Part shown: positions 46,879 through 59,400 of the stretch, piece after piece
How positions within the stretch are numbered: position 1 is the stretch's first letter
Layout of the letters: the number at the start of each line of letters is the position of its first letter
Assembly: GCA_000310025.1 (NCBI GenBank)
Contig: FN648136.1
Coordinates: forward strand, 5,513 to 69,512
Length of the DNA stretch: 64,000 nt
Source: Ectocarpus siliculosus
Taxonomy: Eukaryota; Sar; Phaeophyceae; Ectocarpales; Ectocarpaceae
Direction: 5' to 3'
Translations under genes and position numbers: made by a program
The notes under the pieces: generated by a model
What the model was told of the DNA's origin: nothing
What the model saw: the letters and a program-made list of their open reading frames with translations, nothing else
The model's database searches: none

Positions 46879-49800
46879 GGTCGGTCTACTCGAGCACACT
46901 CGCACCAGGGGCACAAAGCGGGGGTACACCTCCAGCAGCTCCAATGGCAGCACCGCGCAAAACAGCAGCAGCAGTTGGGCTTGTATTATTGTGCGCGCAC
47001 GCCGGACACCCTTTTCTCTGTTCGAAGCTTTGAGCTGCCGCTTGCTTTTTCCGCGACCACTTTCGGGCAACGACCGCATACCCTCTCTCTCTTGATTATG
47101 ATGCTCCGGCGTCGTGGCGTGTCTGTGTGTCTTAGTGTAATGTGGGGCGGTGTGTGTGCTGAGCTTTTCATCCCGGGGTTAATTCTTACACACATGCAAA
47201 GTCGTTCTTCACGAAAGGTGCCGTTGGCGCAGTTTGGTCTGGTGTCGCGTCTCTCCGGTGGACTGCTGCTGAGTGCCGCGCGGCGACTGCTTCTGTGTGT
47301 TGAAATCAGTAGCGTTAACCGCTTTCCAACCCTCTTTCCTCTTGCGACTGAAACACGCCACCAAGATGTCCCGCATTGCACGTCTTCAAAGGAGAACGGA
47401 GTTACTCACTATGATGGTATACCACGATCCAGGTTGCCAGGTTCTCCACTATGGCATCTCACACGATAGCAGCGCGCGCGGAACCCTGCTGTGCGGTCTG
47501 AGTAGTTTTGTGGTCATCTTGTGCATAGCAGCGCGCCCCCGTAGCTGAGGTGCCAAAAAAATGAGAACATGAGTGTGTGGGCATGCGGACGTTGTGTTCA
47601 TATTTTTTTCATCGCTTGATGAGGTGAATTCTTTACCGAATCGTGCGCAATTAGGTGTTCCCGCGCAATGAGACATGTGAGGCAACTCCTAGATTGCGCG
47701 CCAACATCGCAGTGCAAACAAAGCATGCCAACGGTAGCAGCAGCAGCAGTCTCTCGAGCGGGCGCACGAAACAGTCCAAAATTTGCAAAATTGCTTGGCA
47801 ATGATGCTACTCGTGAGTGCGCGCTCGTTTTTTGGTGGCCCGCGACACGCAAAGAGGCCTGAGTTTGCTTCTCTCGCATCTATATCGTCCATATGCAGCA
47901 GCATGGTTATGTTGGACCACGCATGGCACACGGTCCCCCGGGCAGCAGGGCAGCAGAAAGAAACTCCATCTGACCCTGCCAGAGCAGGAAAGTGGCTCAT
48001 GATTCGGCAACTGGAGCTAGCTCCCAAGCTTTTATTGAGTGCGAGCACCGGTCGGACCGACCAATCACGTCGCGTACGCGTCGCTGCGACTTGCTGAGTT
48101 GTAGAATCAACAACTTGAACACTGCGTGTCGCACATTCCCGGAAGTTAGGCAAGGAACCCCCCAACACAAAGTATTTCTTGTTGTTCTTGTTATTTCTTT
48201 ATCTTCGCGGTCAAGCCTGTCCGCAACGGATAAAAATATATATACGTGGCCGTTGTGTGTGTGGGTGCGGAGTTGCAGAGACACAGAAGGATATTTTGAC
48301 ACTTTCGTTGGACGGACAGCAGTGGGAGCAACACGGCGAGAGTGCGAGAGTAGATACGATAAACCTCTTATCGTAATTACTTGCTGTCCTTCTTCTCTCC
48401 CTGTCTCTTGTGCATGAAGGCAAAAAGCCGCAGCTTCCCAACTCGCGTTCGCGAAGACGACGAAAAATCAACAAACGCGACCGCCCCCGCAGCAACGACC
48501 AACCAACAAGGTTTTGTGCAGGACTGTACAAACCATACCCAGTCACACATTTTTTTCGGCGCGCACTTGTGACAACCAACGGCAGTGTCGAAGTGCGTTA
48601 ACGCGACGACGAACGGCAGCACAACGTAAAAATTATTTCTTACGGCGGGACGGACTATCTACGGTTGTGATTACCACGCCGGTAAAACCCCGCATGCATC
48701 GCTCCGTCCCGGCATGTAGGGATGGGAGGGAGGTCTTGTCGTGTACCGACTACGGTATTCGTTTACGTGGGTACCCGCACACAAACCCCGAACTCCTTGT
48801 GAGACAATATGGAGATCCTTGACGCTGGGTTTATGGCGGCGAAATCTCATGCATTGGTTGTGTTTCCGTCTGTGGCAACGCCGAGGCGGAGCAGAACGCG
48901 ATACAGACTAGACTATTGACACGTACCAGTATGCATAAACCCACGGGTTTTGCTCTAACAAGAGATCGACGGGTGGGTGTTGTCGAGGCGTACTTTTCTC
49001 AGTCTTCGGCATTGTTCGTTGTGATTTAGTATTCTTGATTTACCACATGTTTAACTTTGAGTTTCCGCCGACCTGGAGAAAAACGGAGCTGCAGTGTGAG
49101 CGCCGGATGCGTCTCAATGTCGCCAACGAGTCAAGGCACAAAACACCCCATGGTGGTAATTGCTCCCGTTGCATGTTGCTGGTTCAGCAGAAGTGTAGTC
49201 GTTGTAAATGGCGGCGTAAATAAGGCCAGTGGCCCTGCATACGGTCGATGAAATCGCGCGACAAACATGGAATATTCAAGTCGTCTCACACGGCTGTGAA
49301 CACGTAGTGCCAGTTGCCCGTTAGTATTCTATGAGGCAGGCTGAAGTCTCTACCCGGCCTTGTACAGGGACCACTAACCACTTCTGGCGTTTTTCTCTTC
49401 ATGAACATGACACGGAAAGTTCTTGGTAGCTTTCGATCACACCTATTTACCAGATAGGTACGCGTCAATCTTGTACCTGGCCGTTGCCTTCTAATGGTGT
49501 ACTAACTCGAAGCCAAACCGTAGAGTTGCTGGCGGTATGTCGACACGTGGAAGTTCTCGAGGCAACACCGCCTACGCCGAGATTTGGACGACTACAGCCG
49601 TACCTTGGGAAACCACAGGCCTTCCCCCCCCCCGCAGGGTTTGGGCGTGTTACACGTGCCGGATATTGATTTCTGTGTGTGCATGATTTCCTGTGTGTGA
49701 TTCCTTCATGCTCGACGTTGCTGACTGAGATGGAGCTACGCCGCGATCTAGCTTCGATTCTCCACTATCATACTACCGCCGTTACGACATGCGTTTTCTT

Positions 49801-50363
49801 TGGTGGTACTGCTGTACTGTAAAAAGTCGTTGCGGCGGAGGTGACGCAAGGGGAGTGCGCGATGTCGAGCTCACCCGGGGCGCACCCGGCGTGCGCATCA
49901 TCAAGACAGAAGTCGGTCCTTTGCTTGCGGAGATGCGCCGACTCTGGCGTCGTCGCATGCGCAACTCCAAAATGGGACAAAATTTTGCACTGACAGCTGT
50001 AAGTCTGATCGGAAAAGGAGTGCGGTGGTGCATGGCATTGCTCGAAACAAGCGTTTACCAAACCAGAGGCATCTTGGGAACCTCTGGCCTTGTGCGTTTC
50101 TCCTGCATCTCACGCCGAACCTCCCCCCCACCCCCCCTTTTGCCCTCTGCGTCATCCCTGTCGTCAGCAAAAGCGGGCATACGGCGTGTAGAGTTACAAA
50201 ATCCCTAATTGGACGACACTGCAGATTTTTCGAGCATTCCTTCCTCCGGGTGTTGAGGTGCGCAGAGCGTGGGGAGGAAGGGAACAAAAAACCAGCAAGG
50301 CAGTAAGTAGACCATTCCACCTGTGCCCCTGAAGGAAAAGGGGTGGGTGGGTTGAACGGGATT
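45300..50363. other. Long region without a supported gene
   Basis: Only short frames are present. The longest plus-strand ones (46105-46587, 46762-47469) cross CT and GT microsatellites and show no family features. A (TC)16 tract lies at 46845-46876 and a GT-rich tract near 46301-46322. Around 45793-45815 a TTCGAGTCCC word resembles a tRNA T-loop without a surrounding tRNA. The promoter of the large gene starting at 50364 should be at the right end, where a C-run (50119-50139) precedes it. Confidence 0.55.
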
Positions 50364-50387
50364 ATGAGGTCCGGGAGGTCGTTGCCA

Positions 50388-50425
<38 letters not shown>

Positions 50426-53400
50426 CGGGGCCGGCAACAGCAACAACAAGATCGTCGTCAGCAACAACAACACCGCCGGCGGAGGCGGAGGAAACGGCGG
50501 TAATGGCGGGGACGCCGATTCGTTCGTGTCGCGCATCTCCGACTGGTTCATGAAGTGGAAGGTCCGCCCGGATGTGGTCCTGCGGGGCCGACACGAGAAC
50601 AAGAGCAAGGGGGCGCTCAGCGCCTTCTGGCAGGTATGTAAGAGACGGCACCGAGCCGTGCTGATGCTACTAGTATAGTATACTGCTGTGTTATTTGTTG
50701 AAGCGAGTTTGGGCGTGGTGGGGGGTGCGTACTCATGTTTTGCATGCCTTGGCGATTAGACCATTGCCCACGCGTCTTTGAGAGGAAACAGGTTGGCCGG
50801 GAGAGGGGTGGTAGGCGTCCGAACGTCGTTCGGTCGATTCTTGTTGCTTGTTGTTCGTGGGTGTGGTTTGCCGGAGAGGAGAGAGCAGCAACGTCGCCGG
50901 TGCGTCTACATATTGTCTCCGCGTGAGAAACCAGGAGTATTTCCCTACTATGCATGCCTTCATGCCGCGGGCGGAGGTATACGCGGGGGTGGATTCCCGA
51001 TCGCACAGCGATCGGTCCGCCATTGCTGGGGGTACGCAGAGCCAAGGTGGGACTGGCGGGAGATGCATTGATCTACGAAGCCCCAGGGTGTAAATGGAGG
51101 TGGTTGTTTCTCAGTCTGCGATATTGCGTTAGGATCAAGCATAACCCCACGGGGGATGGAGGCTAGACACCGGGGATATGACCGATTCGTCAAGTATGGC
51201 GCGGAGACGTGGAAGGGAGGGTCAGGGTATGTTATGTTGTGTTTTCCGCTGCTGTTTTCTCTCATATGTTCTTGAAAATACACGTACAATCACAGCAAAG
51301 ACTACCCGTTCGAGATATTACCACAGCAGCCGAACGTGTTCAAGTATTTGCAGTGAGTGGGAGAAAAAAAAAACCCGGTTGAATGTACCCGCCTTTTTCT
51401 GAGTCTGTTCGTCTCTTTGTTCTGATCGCCGCCCCCCCGCCTACAACAACGACAACGGCAGGATTACAAGAAGGTCCGGGTAGACTGGCGGGCGCGAGCG
51501 GGGATGCGAAGAGATCACTTCGAGCTCGCCCTCCAGCATTACATGAGAATAGACGGACCCAGCCGCGACACCTGCGAGGGTCGCATTCGGTGAGCAAGAA
51601 ACCAGCCATGTGTAGACAGACTTCCCGCGTGCGTGAAAGCTGTTTTCCGTGCTGCTAGTGGTGCTGATTTTGCTGCTGTTGTGCTGCTGCTGCTGGGAAG
51701 ACTTTACTGTCCTGACTGCTAGCATGATAGATTATGTTGTGTCCAGAGCAGAGAAGGTTGCCGAGCTCCACGGCCCCCTCCCCCCCCTTCTTTTTTCAAT
51801 CCCCGAACGTTCATCCCCCCCCCCCCCCGAACGCTCACTCACCCCCTCTTCTCTCTCAACCCCGGAACGCCTTTCAGATACATCTGGGAAACCCGCATCC
51901 GAGACAACAGCCACCTCGGGGTGGTGGACGTGTCTTGTCAGCCGGCCAAGGCGAAGGTGGGTAAGCGCAAGCCTTCCATCCTAGCGGCGCAGCAGAAGGA
52001 GGATACTGCGGCGCAGCGCCTGGCGGCGCAACAACAGCAACAGCAGCAGCAGCACTTCCAAAGGCAGCAGCAGCAGGCGTTCATGCAGGTGCGTTTTTTT
52101 GTGCTGTTAGAGAGAGTGGTACGTCACCACTGCTGCTGTTGGTTGTTGTGCTATGCCATGGGTTGGTCGGTGGTGCAAGCTCTTTGCACATCTCGTCTTG
52201 AACAGACATCAGATGGCTGTCCTTGTTGTGATCCAGGGCAAACTAATGTTGCCCATGCAAGCATAGGTCCCAAGCGACGCTGCCTCCCCGCCCCTCCCCG
52301 CTTATCGTGTCTGCGTGCCCCCCCTCGCCCAGCCTGACGGAGCAGGAGGAAACTTTAGCATGCCAGGCCTCCAACAGCAGACCGCACCCGGCTCGGGCTC
52401 TTCCCGACTCTTCTCTGACGGCAGCAGCGCCGGTGGCGCTATAGACCCCAACGGCATGGCGGTGGGCGGGGCGAGGGGGGGGGTATCCCCAGGCCTTGCT
52501 GGCGGCGGCGGGGCCTCCTACGACGGGCACGGCATAGACGACGGAATGCCCGGCCTTTCGCCTTCGCCCGGCAGCGGCCGCGGGTCGTCGGCCAGCATGA
52601 CCTTTGGCGGGGGGGGGGGGCAACGGATGGACAGGAGGGGGGGGGGGGGCTACCGGGACCCAACGGCGAAAAAAAAGGGGGGGGCGGGGCCCCCCCTGGA
52701 ACCCCCCCAAGGGGCCCCTTTAGGGGGGGGGGGGGGGAAGGGGGAAATTTCAAAAACGGGGGGGGGGGGGCAAAAAAAATCTTTTAAAAAACGCCCCAAG
52801 AAAACATGGAGGGGAATATAAAGGGCCAACGGGGGACCTTCAAAAATGCATGCAAAATTTTAAAAACCTTAAGGTTTTTCCTGAATGGGGGGGGGGGGAA
52901 ACATGCCCCCCTCCTGCTTCTTCTTCTTTTTTTTTTTTTGAAAATCCCCTAAACCTGAATGTTTTTTTTCATGCTGCACCCCCTTCCTAAGGGGCTGCCC
53001 CTTTCCTTTCCTTTTTTTTAAACAGGACCCTGCTGGGTGGTTTTTCCCTTTTTCCCCCACAAAAATTTTGGTTGGGCCCCCCCTTTTTGGTCGTCCTAAG
53101 CTTTAACACCACCCCTTGTTCAGGTTTTTTCTTTACCCCCCCTCCGAACGTAAACCCCGGTTTTTTTTTTAAAAGCGGGAAAAAAAAAAACCTTTTTGTT
53201 TTTAAAAAAATTCCCCTTTGGAAAAAANNNNNNNNNNNNNNNNNNNNNNNNNNNNNNNNNNNNNNNNNNNNNNNNNNNNNNNNNNNNNNNNNNNNNNNNN
53301 NNNNNNNNNNNNNNNNNNNNNNNNNNNGTGGGGCTACGGTGACCAGACGGCGATGATGAGGGCGGGGTCGGGGCCGCCCCTGGACGCCGCGCAGCGGGCC

Positions 53401-56400
53401 GCTCTAGGCGGGGGCGTGGTGAAGGGGGAGATTTCGAGAGCGGCGGGGGCGGGGCAAGAGGAGTCGTTGAGGAAGCGGCCGAGGGAATCATGGAGGTGAC
53501 TATGATGGTCGTACTGTGGTACTTCATAGTATGCATGCATAGTTATAGTAGCCTTAAGGTTTTGCCTGACTGGGCGGTGGGGGAATCATGCACCCCTGCT
53601 GCTGCTGCTGCTGTTGTTGTGTTGGAGGATCCCGTAAGCGTGAGTGTTATTTTGCATGCTGCAGCCGCTGCGTAGGGGGCTGCCCCTCTCCTTCCATTTC
53701 TTTGAAGCAGGACCGTGCTGGCTGGTTGTTCGCTCTTGCCGCAGCACAAGTCTTGGTTGGCCCGCCCCTTGTCGGTCGTCCTAGGCTTGACCACCACGCC
53801 TTGCTCAGGTTCTTCGTTCACCCGCCGTCCGACCGTGAGCCACGGTTTTGTTTCTAAATGCGGGAGAACAAGAAGCGTTTTGGTGTTGAAAAAGATGCCA
53901 CTGCGGGAGAAGCGATGTATGTTGATCCCTCGGTTTTGCCCATTGCCAACCCCCTGATCCGACGGGGGACGAAGCAAGCACACACTTTTTTTTCACCTGT
54001 ACGGTGAAAACGACAGCGACTACTCCAAGCAAACCATCTTAGACGCCCCCACTCGTGACCTCTCCCGTGCCTCTTGTCTATCCTTTCCCCTTCCTCGCCG
54101 CGGGTTGGGAAACTATTCCAGACCCTTGCACTCTTGACCTCCCGTGCCCATTTTCTGTCCTCTCGTTCTCATCCGCCAGCGGATTGGGCGACCCCGCCGG
54201 CCCTGGGCTCACCGTCAAGACGGGCGGGAGGGGGAGTGGCCGGGCGGGGGGGCAGTCCCAAGGCCCCGCTTCGCCGGCGGGGGGCTTGTCTACCCCCGGT
54301 GGCAAGAAGGACAGGGTCCCCAACCACTGGTGGGAGCTCGAGCTTACCGCGGAGGGGCCGATGCTGTACCCTACCTCCAACTGCCACGAGTGGACGAGCG
54401 ATAACGGCATCGAGCACCGCATCATGGAGATCGAGTTCCAGCACGGATGCGAGGTAGGGTACGGTACGGTATGGTATGGTAGGTATGGTATGGTACGCTG
54501 TGGTGTGGGGTGGCACGGAAAGTTACGGTGTAAACCAATACGGTACAAAACAGAACGTGAGGTGCGAAATGGTCGAGGCGGTGGGGGAATGGTGGTTGCA
54601 GAGAAAAGGGTTCGTTGTTATGGTTGGTTTCCTCTTTTTTGCTCGACTAAGCCCGGCCGTGAACACGGCCTCTGGTTGACCTTCCGTTCCCCCCACCGCC
54701 CTCTCTCCCGGCCTCCCTGAGCTAAATAGATAGTTCGTCCCTGAAAATCTTGGGTTTTCACACGGCTATGGTTGTTTGTCACGGTTTGGGACGAAGCTCA
54801 CGCAGTGTAAATTATGCGTACAGGTCTGTATCAATGTGTGGGCCTTGACCGCATGAAGCACGCTGTTTTTTCCGGCCCTCTTTCGTCTGTTGCCCCTCCG
54901 CTTAGTTTCTAGTGTTTTTATTATTTTTTAGTGTATTTGCTAGCTTTCCATCAGTGGCGCCTTAATGTGTGAATCAGCGGCGATGTTGTAGTGGTTATTT
55001 GGGGAATTGCGAAACCAGCGAAACATTGCTGTCAATCTGGCCTTCTTGAATTTTAAAACACCAACCTGTCGGTGACCTTCTTTTCCTCCTCGATAAAATC
55101 ACAAAAAAATCACGACATGAACGAAAAAAATCACGGTTTGAACCCATATCTCAAGCCATCGAAGAATGAGAGTCCAGGACTAATTAGCAATGAACAACTC
55201 TGTGTATGTTCCCGCTTTTGGCGTCGTCACATCTCGCAGGTGAAACCGCCGAAGGACCGTCTGATCAAGGACTTCACCCTGAACTGGAGACCGAACAGCG
55301 ACATCGTGTACGTGTTCGAGACGGAGCAGTCCGGTTTCTTCGGACTGGTCCTGGGAATGTTCGAGAAGCAGACGGTGACGCACAACAAGATGTTCCTGTA
55401 CCGACAGGTGCGAGGAGAGGGCATCCGCCCGCCGTCCTTCCGCCGCGCCCACGCGTAGCATCCGAGCTTTTGCTTTACAGGATTGTTTATTTCGGTTTTT
55501 CACGTACCGCCACGTTGAACCCCCCCCCCCCCCAGACCCTAGAACTGGCACCTTGTGGCTCTCGTTGGGATGGATCTGTCGCGTCTCTGATTAGGGCGAG
55601 GACATTCTGTTTCGTGGGCTGGAAAGGTGGGGGGGAGGGGGTACTGCTTAGAGAGGTCAGAGGTAGAGCGTTTCTTGTTTTATGTCTGTGAGGCAATACC
55701 AGCGGCAACGGCAACAGCAACGAATGCACCCCTTCAAGAGCAGCTACAGGTGAGAGATTCAGAGCGTAAGAGAGCAAGCAAGCAGACACTGGCAAATGAC
55801 GACGGCAACGGATGGGATTAAAACACGAAACACGAATATGGACTCGTAACGCTGTATGCGTGCATGCATGCAGATGCAAGCCCAGCCATGGCCGGTGCGG
55901 GGGGACCGCGGATGGAACGGTGGAGGGGGGCCAGCGGAGACGACGCAGATGCGATCGGCGTGGCTGTTCAACGACCCGTGCACCGGTCAATGGACGATCG
56001 CCCTCGACTACCAATCGCAACCTTCGTCGCCCATTTACCAGGTATGCTAAAGAAAAGAAAAGACAAGAAGCTTCTTTCTGTGTGACCCCGGCTGATGCAT
56101 ACTCGTCAAGCATATACACCGCAAGGTGCGTAGACTGGCTGGCGCCATAATTGATGGGATGAGCACATGCACGCACGATTTCCATTGGTCGGTTAACGCG
56201 GCCAATGCTAATATTTAACAAACAGGCGTTTTGGTGTGACGGTGGTGATAATACGGTAGTTGGGGGCACTGTTTGGGCATGGATCACGCCTGGCCGATCG
56301 ATCTGGTAACCCAATGCTGCCGACATTCCTCTCTCGGTGTTTAGCGCTTCGGAGGGACTACTTTCTTGCACAGGCAGCCGCGGCCTGCGCGTGTCTGGTT

Positions 56401-59400
56401 GTGTGCGAAACAAGCCGTTTTGTTTCCGTTGCTGAGTGAAGGACAGCTCTGAAGGTCAATACGCATGTTGTCGAGGATCTGTCATGACATGGCTCTTAGT
56501 GGTGGTGATACGGCGGGACGCGTGCGTAGGGGGGGGGGTGGGGTGGGGTAGAGGGGAACAACAGCAGCAGCTGGACGGCCGGGCAATTAGCTCTTACGAC
56601 GACATATCGCCTGGCGGAAGTTAAAAATTGTTTGTTGACTCTAAACTTGTATGGATAATATTTTTGGACAGCAGTAGCGCACTTTCCCCCGTGTGCATGC
56701 ACAGTAGTGACCATCAACGCCTCTTTCAGGCACTCTTTTTTTTTTTTTTGCTCACGGTGACGTGCGCTGTCCACTCCCTCCCGATCCCCTCCCTCCCTCC
56801 CTCCCTCCCTCCCTCCCTCCCTTCCTCGACAACGCCTCGAAACTTTTTCCGGGAAAAAACAGTACAACTTGCCGCCCGAGTACACTCGCCAGGGCACGCC
56901 GTGCATGGACCCCAGCACCTTCAACGGCAACTCCGTCAAGGTGATGGCTGCGTATGACGCGGCGTTTACAGTGTACCTCGTACCTTGTCGTTGTGGGGTG
57001 CTGGTTTTGTCGTCGGTGTGGTCGAGATGGTCATGAAGTGATGCGCGGCGAGGGTGAGGGTCATGCTTGCGTTACCATTTTTTTTTTTTTCTTTCGTGTT
57101 TTTTATGTAGTGCGACCGTTTTAGGAGAGCGGCCTGTGCAGGTAATTCTGTTCTGTAGTGACCGTGGCATCTTGATGCGGAAAAACAGCCCCACTATCTG
57201 TGGCGTGCCCTATACTATCCTTACTCAGAGAAGCCTCTTCCCTTTTCCGTCGGAGAACACAAGTCCTGCGCCAGCGAATAGACCAACATGGCCGCCTGGA
57301 GTGCACAGAAGAACCGAACGAACGGGCATCTCTCTGTGATCGTTGTGCATCTATTCGCTATGAAAACCTCAACCTTTCCTCCTTCGCACCTACAGTACCC
57401 GATCGCCTACTACCCGCGCGGGGTTTGAAAATTTCCCGGTGTGTGTGTGTCCACCGCAGGTGAAGGGCTGCACCACCCTCATCCCCCCCATCGAGGTGCT
57501 TCTCCTCTCGGAGAACTCGGTCCGCGAGGTGTGCGGCGCGGTGTGGGTGGGGTGCTTTACCGCCAACCCCCCCGAGGTGGCGTTCGACCTCCTGTGCAGG
57601 CTCATGAGGTACGAGTGCGCTCCTTTCCTCGTATTTTTTTTAAATAAATGCTTGCAATCATCGAGATGCTACCCGTTCTAGACATAAACCGCAGTCGAAG
57701 GGGATGCGTTGAAGTCTTAACAGTGAACTGGAAAATAACGGCTCGATACTGGGCTTATTATGAGTCTGTTTCGGCCTGTGTGCTGAATTTTAGACAGTGA
57801 TGATGCGAGCTGGTGCTAGGCGCAAAACATCTGCATGGGTATGATTTTTACATTTCATCCCCTACAGTTCTCTCTACTGGGTCAACGACAGCAATGTTTT
57901 TCGTTGTTGTTTGGTGGTGGTGGTCCGCCGCCGCCTATAGTATTACGGCGTTTTTTTACTAGTTTTCGTCCGCGGATGGATGATGCTGTTTTTCGTTTGC
58001 TGCTGCGCTGCTGCTCCAGCATGACGGAGAGCCTTCACCTGACGGACGAGAGCGATCGCTACGCGGCAGAAGTCTTCGACTCCCAACGCGCCGAGATCCT
58101 GTCGTTCTTCCTTGTCGGCATCTACGAGGACCCCGCTGATAGAGTGAGTCATGGATGGCCCGGCCCCGCCTACGCAGTACGTGCTCCCTGTGTGTGTGTG
58201 TGTTCTTTTTTTTTTATTGACATCGACCGCGCTAACCGGCTGACCAAGGAAAAGATGTCAGCCTCAGTGCGGTTGAAAACACAAAACACTTGTTGTGTGT
58301 GTGTGTGTTTTTTTTTTTTTTAATTGGCATCGACCGCGCTAACCGGCTGACCAATAAAAGGACGTCAGTGCCTGCGGGTAAAATCAAGGTCCCTGGAAGG
58401 GGGCCAGAATCGCTGTGTGTTTGTGTCATTCCATTGTCGTCGATGTCGCTCTTCACAACTTTCGGTGTTTTCATTGTGTGGACGCATCCGCCGGGGTCAC
58501 ACAGGAGGAACGCCACACTGAAGCATGGCTTTCTGTGCCCTATGCTGGGCAAAATTGACAGCGGTCTTGCGGTCTTGTTATCTCCCTGGTTTTTGCCTCC
58601 ATCAATAGCTTTGTGTTTACTGGTGGCGATGGAACAAGCCGGCCGGCCGCTAGCTATGTTCTACTTTGTAGCTTCTGTTCGTGGTCGTGGTGGTGGTTGT
58701 TTTGTTGCTCGGGGGCGTCTACTCGTTTTCGCCGTCATGGCCTGTGTCTTGCCAACAAGAGCTAACGCAAAACACACGACACTTCAAACGTTTGGTGGCG
58801 GCGAAACACGCTGTTCAGGTGGTCCGTCGCGAGCACTACCTGGCTTTCATGGAGTGGTTCGTGTACACGCTGCCACAGGTGGCCCTTCCCGTCAAGGTAC
58901 GACTATTACTATTACTAGAGGAGACCCCCTTGCCTACGGTGGGTGTGCCGCCCATATTGCTGTGGTTGGATCTTTCAGCCTGTTGCTGTTGCTGCTGCTG
59001 TTTTGGTGCCCCAAATGTTCCGGTGCTGCGGGGGAGCTCGATGCACGTGGGCCCCTACCCCTCTGTTGCCTTGTTGTGCGCAATATCGGCCGCGACCTTC
59101 GAAGCGTACAGCTGTAATAGCAGTTGCAGTGTATGCACGGCTCAATGGTTCAAGGGACCAGTACATTGTGCCGTGGTTCAGCCGTGTCATGATTCGAGGG
59201 TTGGGTGGTTCCATATGTTTTCTTGGGTGGTCCATGGTATATGGCCGATTTGAACGTGTACATGCCGTCTCTCTTCTTCGCGTTTCAATAAACAACAGCA
59301 GAGTGTGCAGTTTACCCCGATTTGTAGGCTGCTGGCACTGCGAGCGACATGCGGACAATGAAGATGATCTCAAGGGAAAAATACGTCCTGTATCTAACCT

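Noticed and set aside
52650-53227. Frameshifted extension of the orphan gene and G-rich frames
   Set aside because: It is a degraded duplicate of the clean sequence after the gap, so the frames are meaningless.
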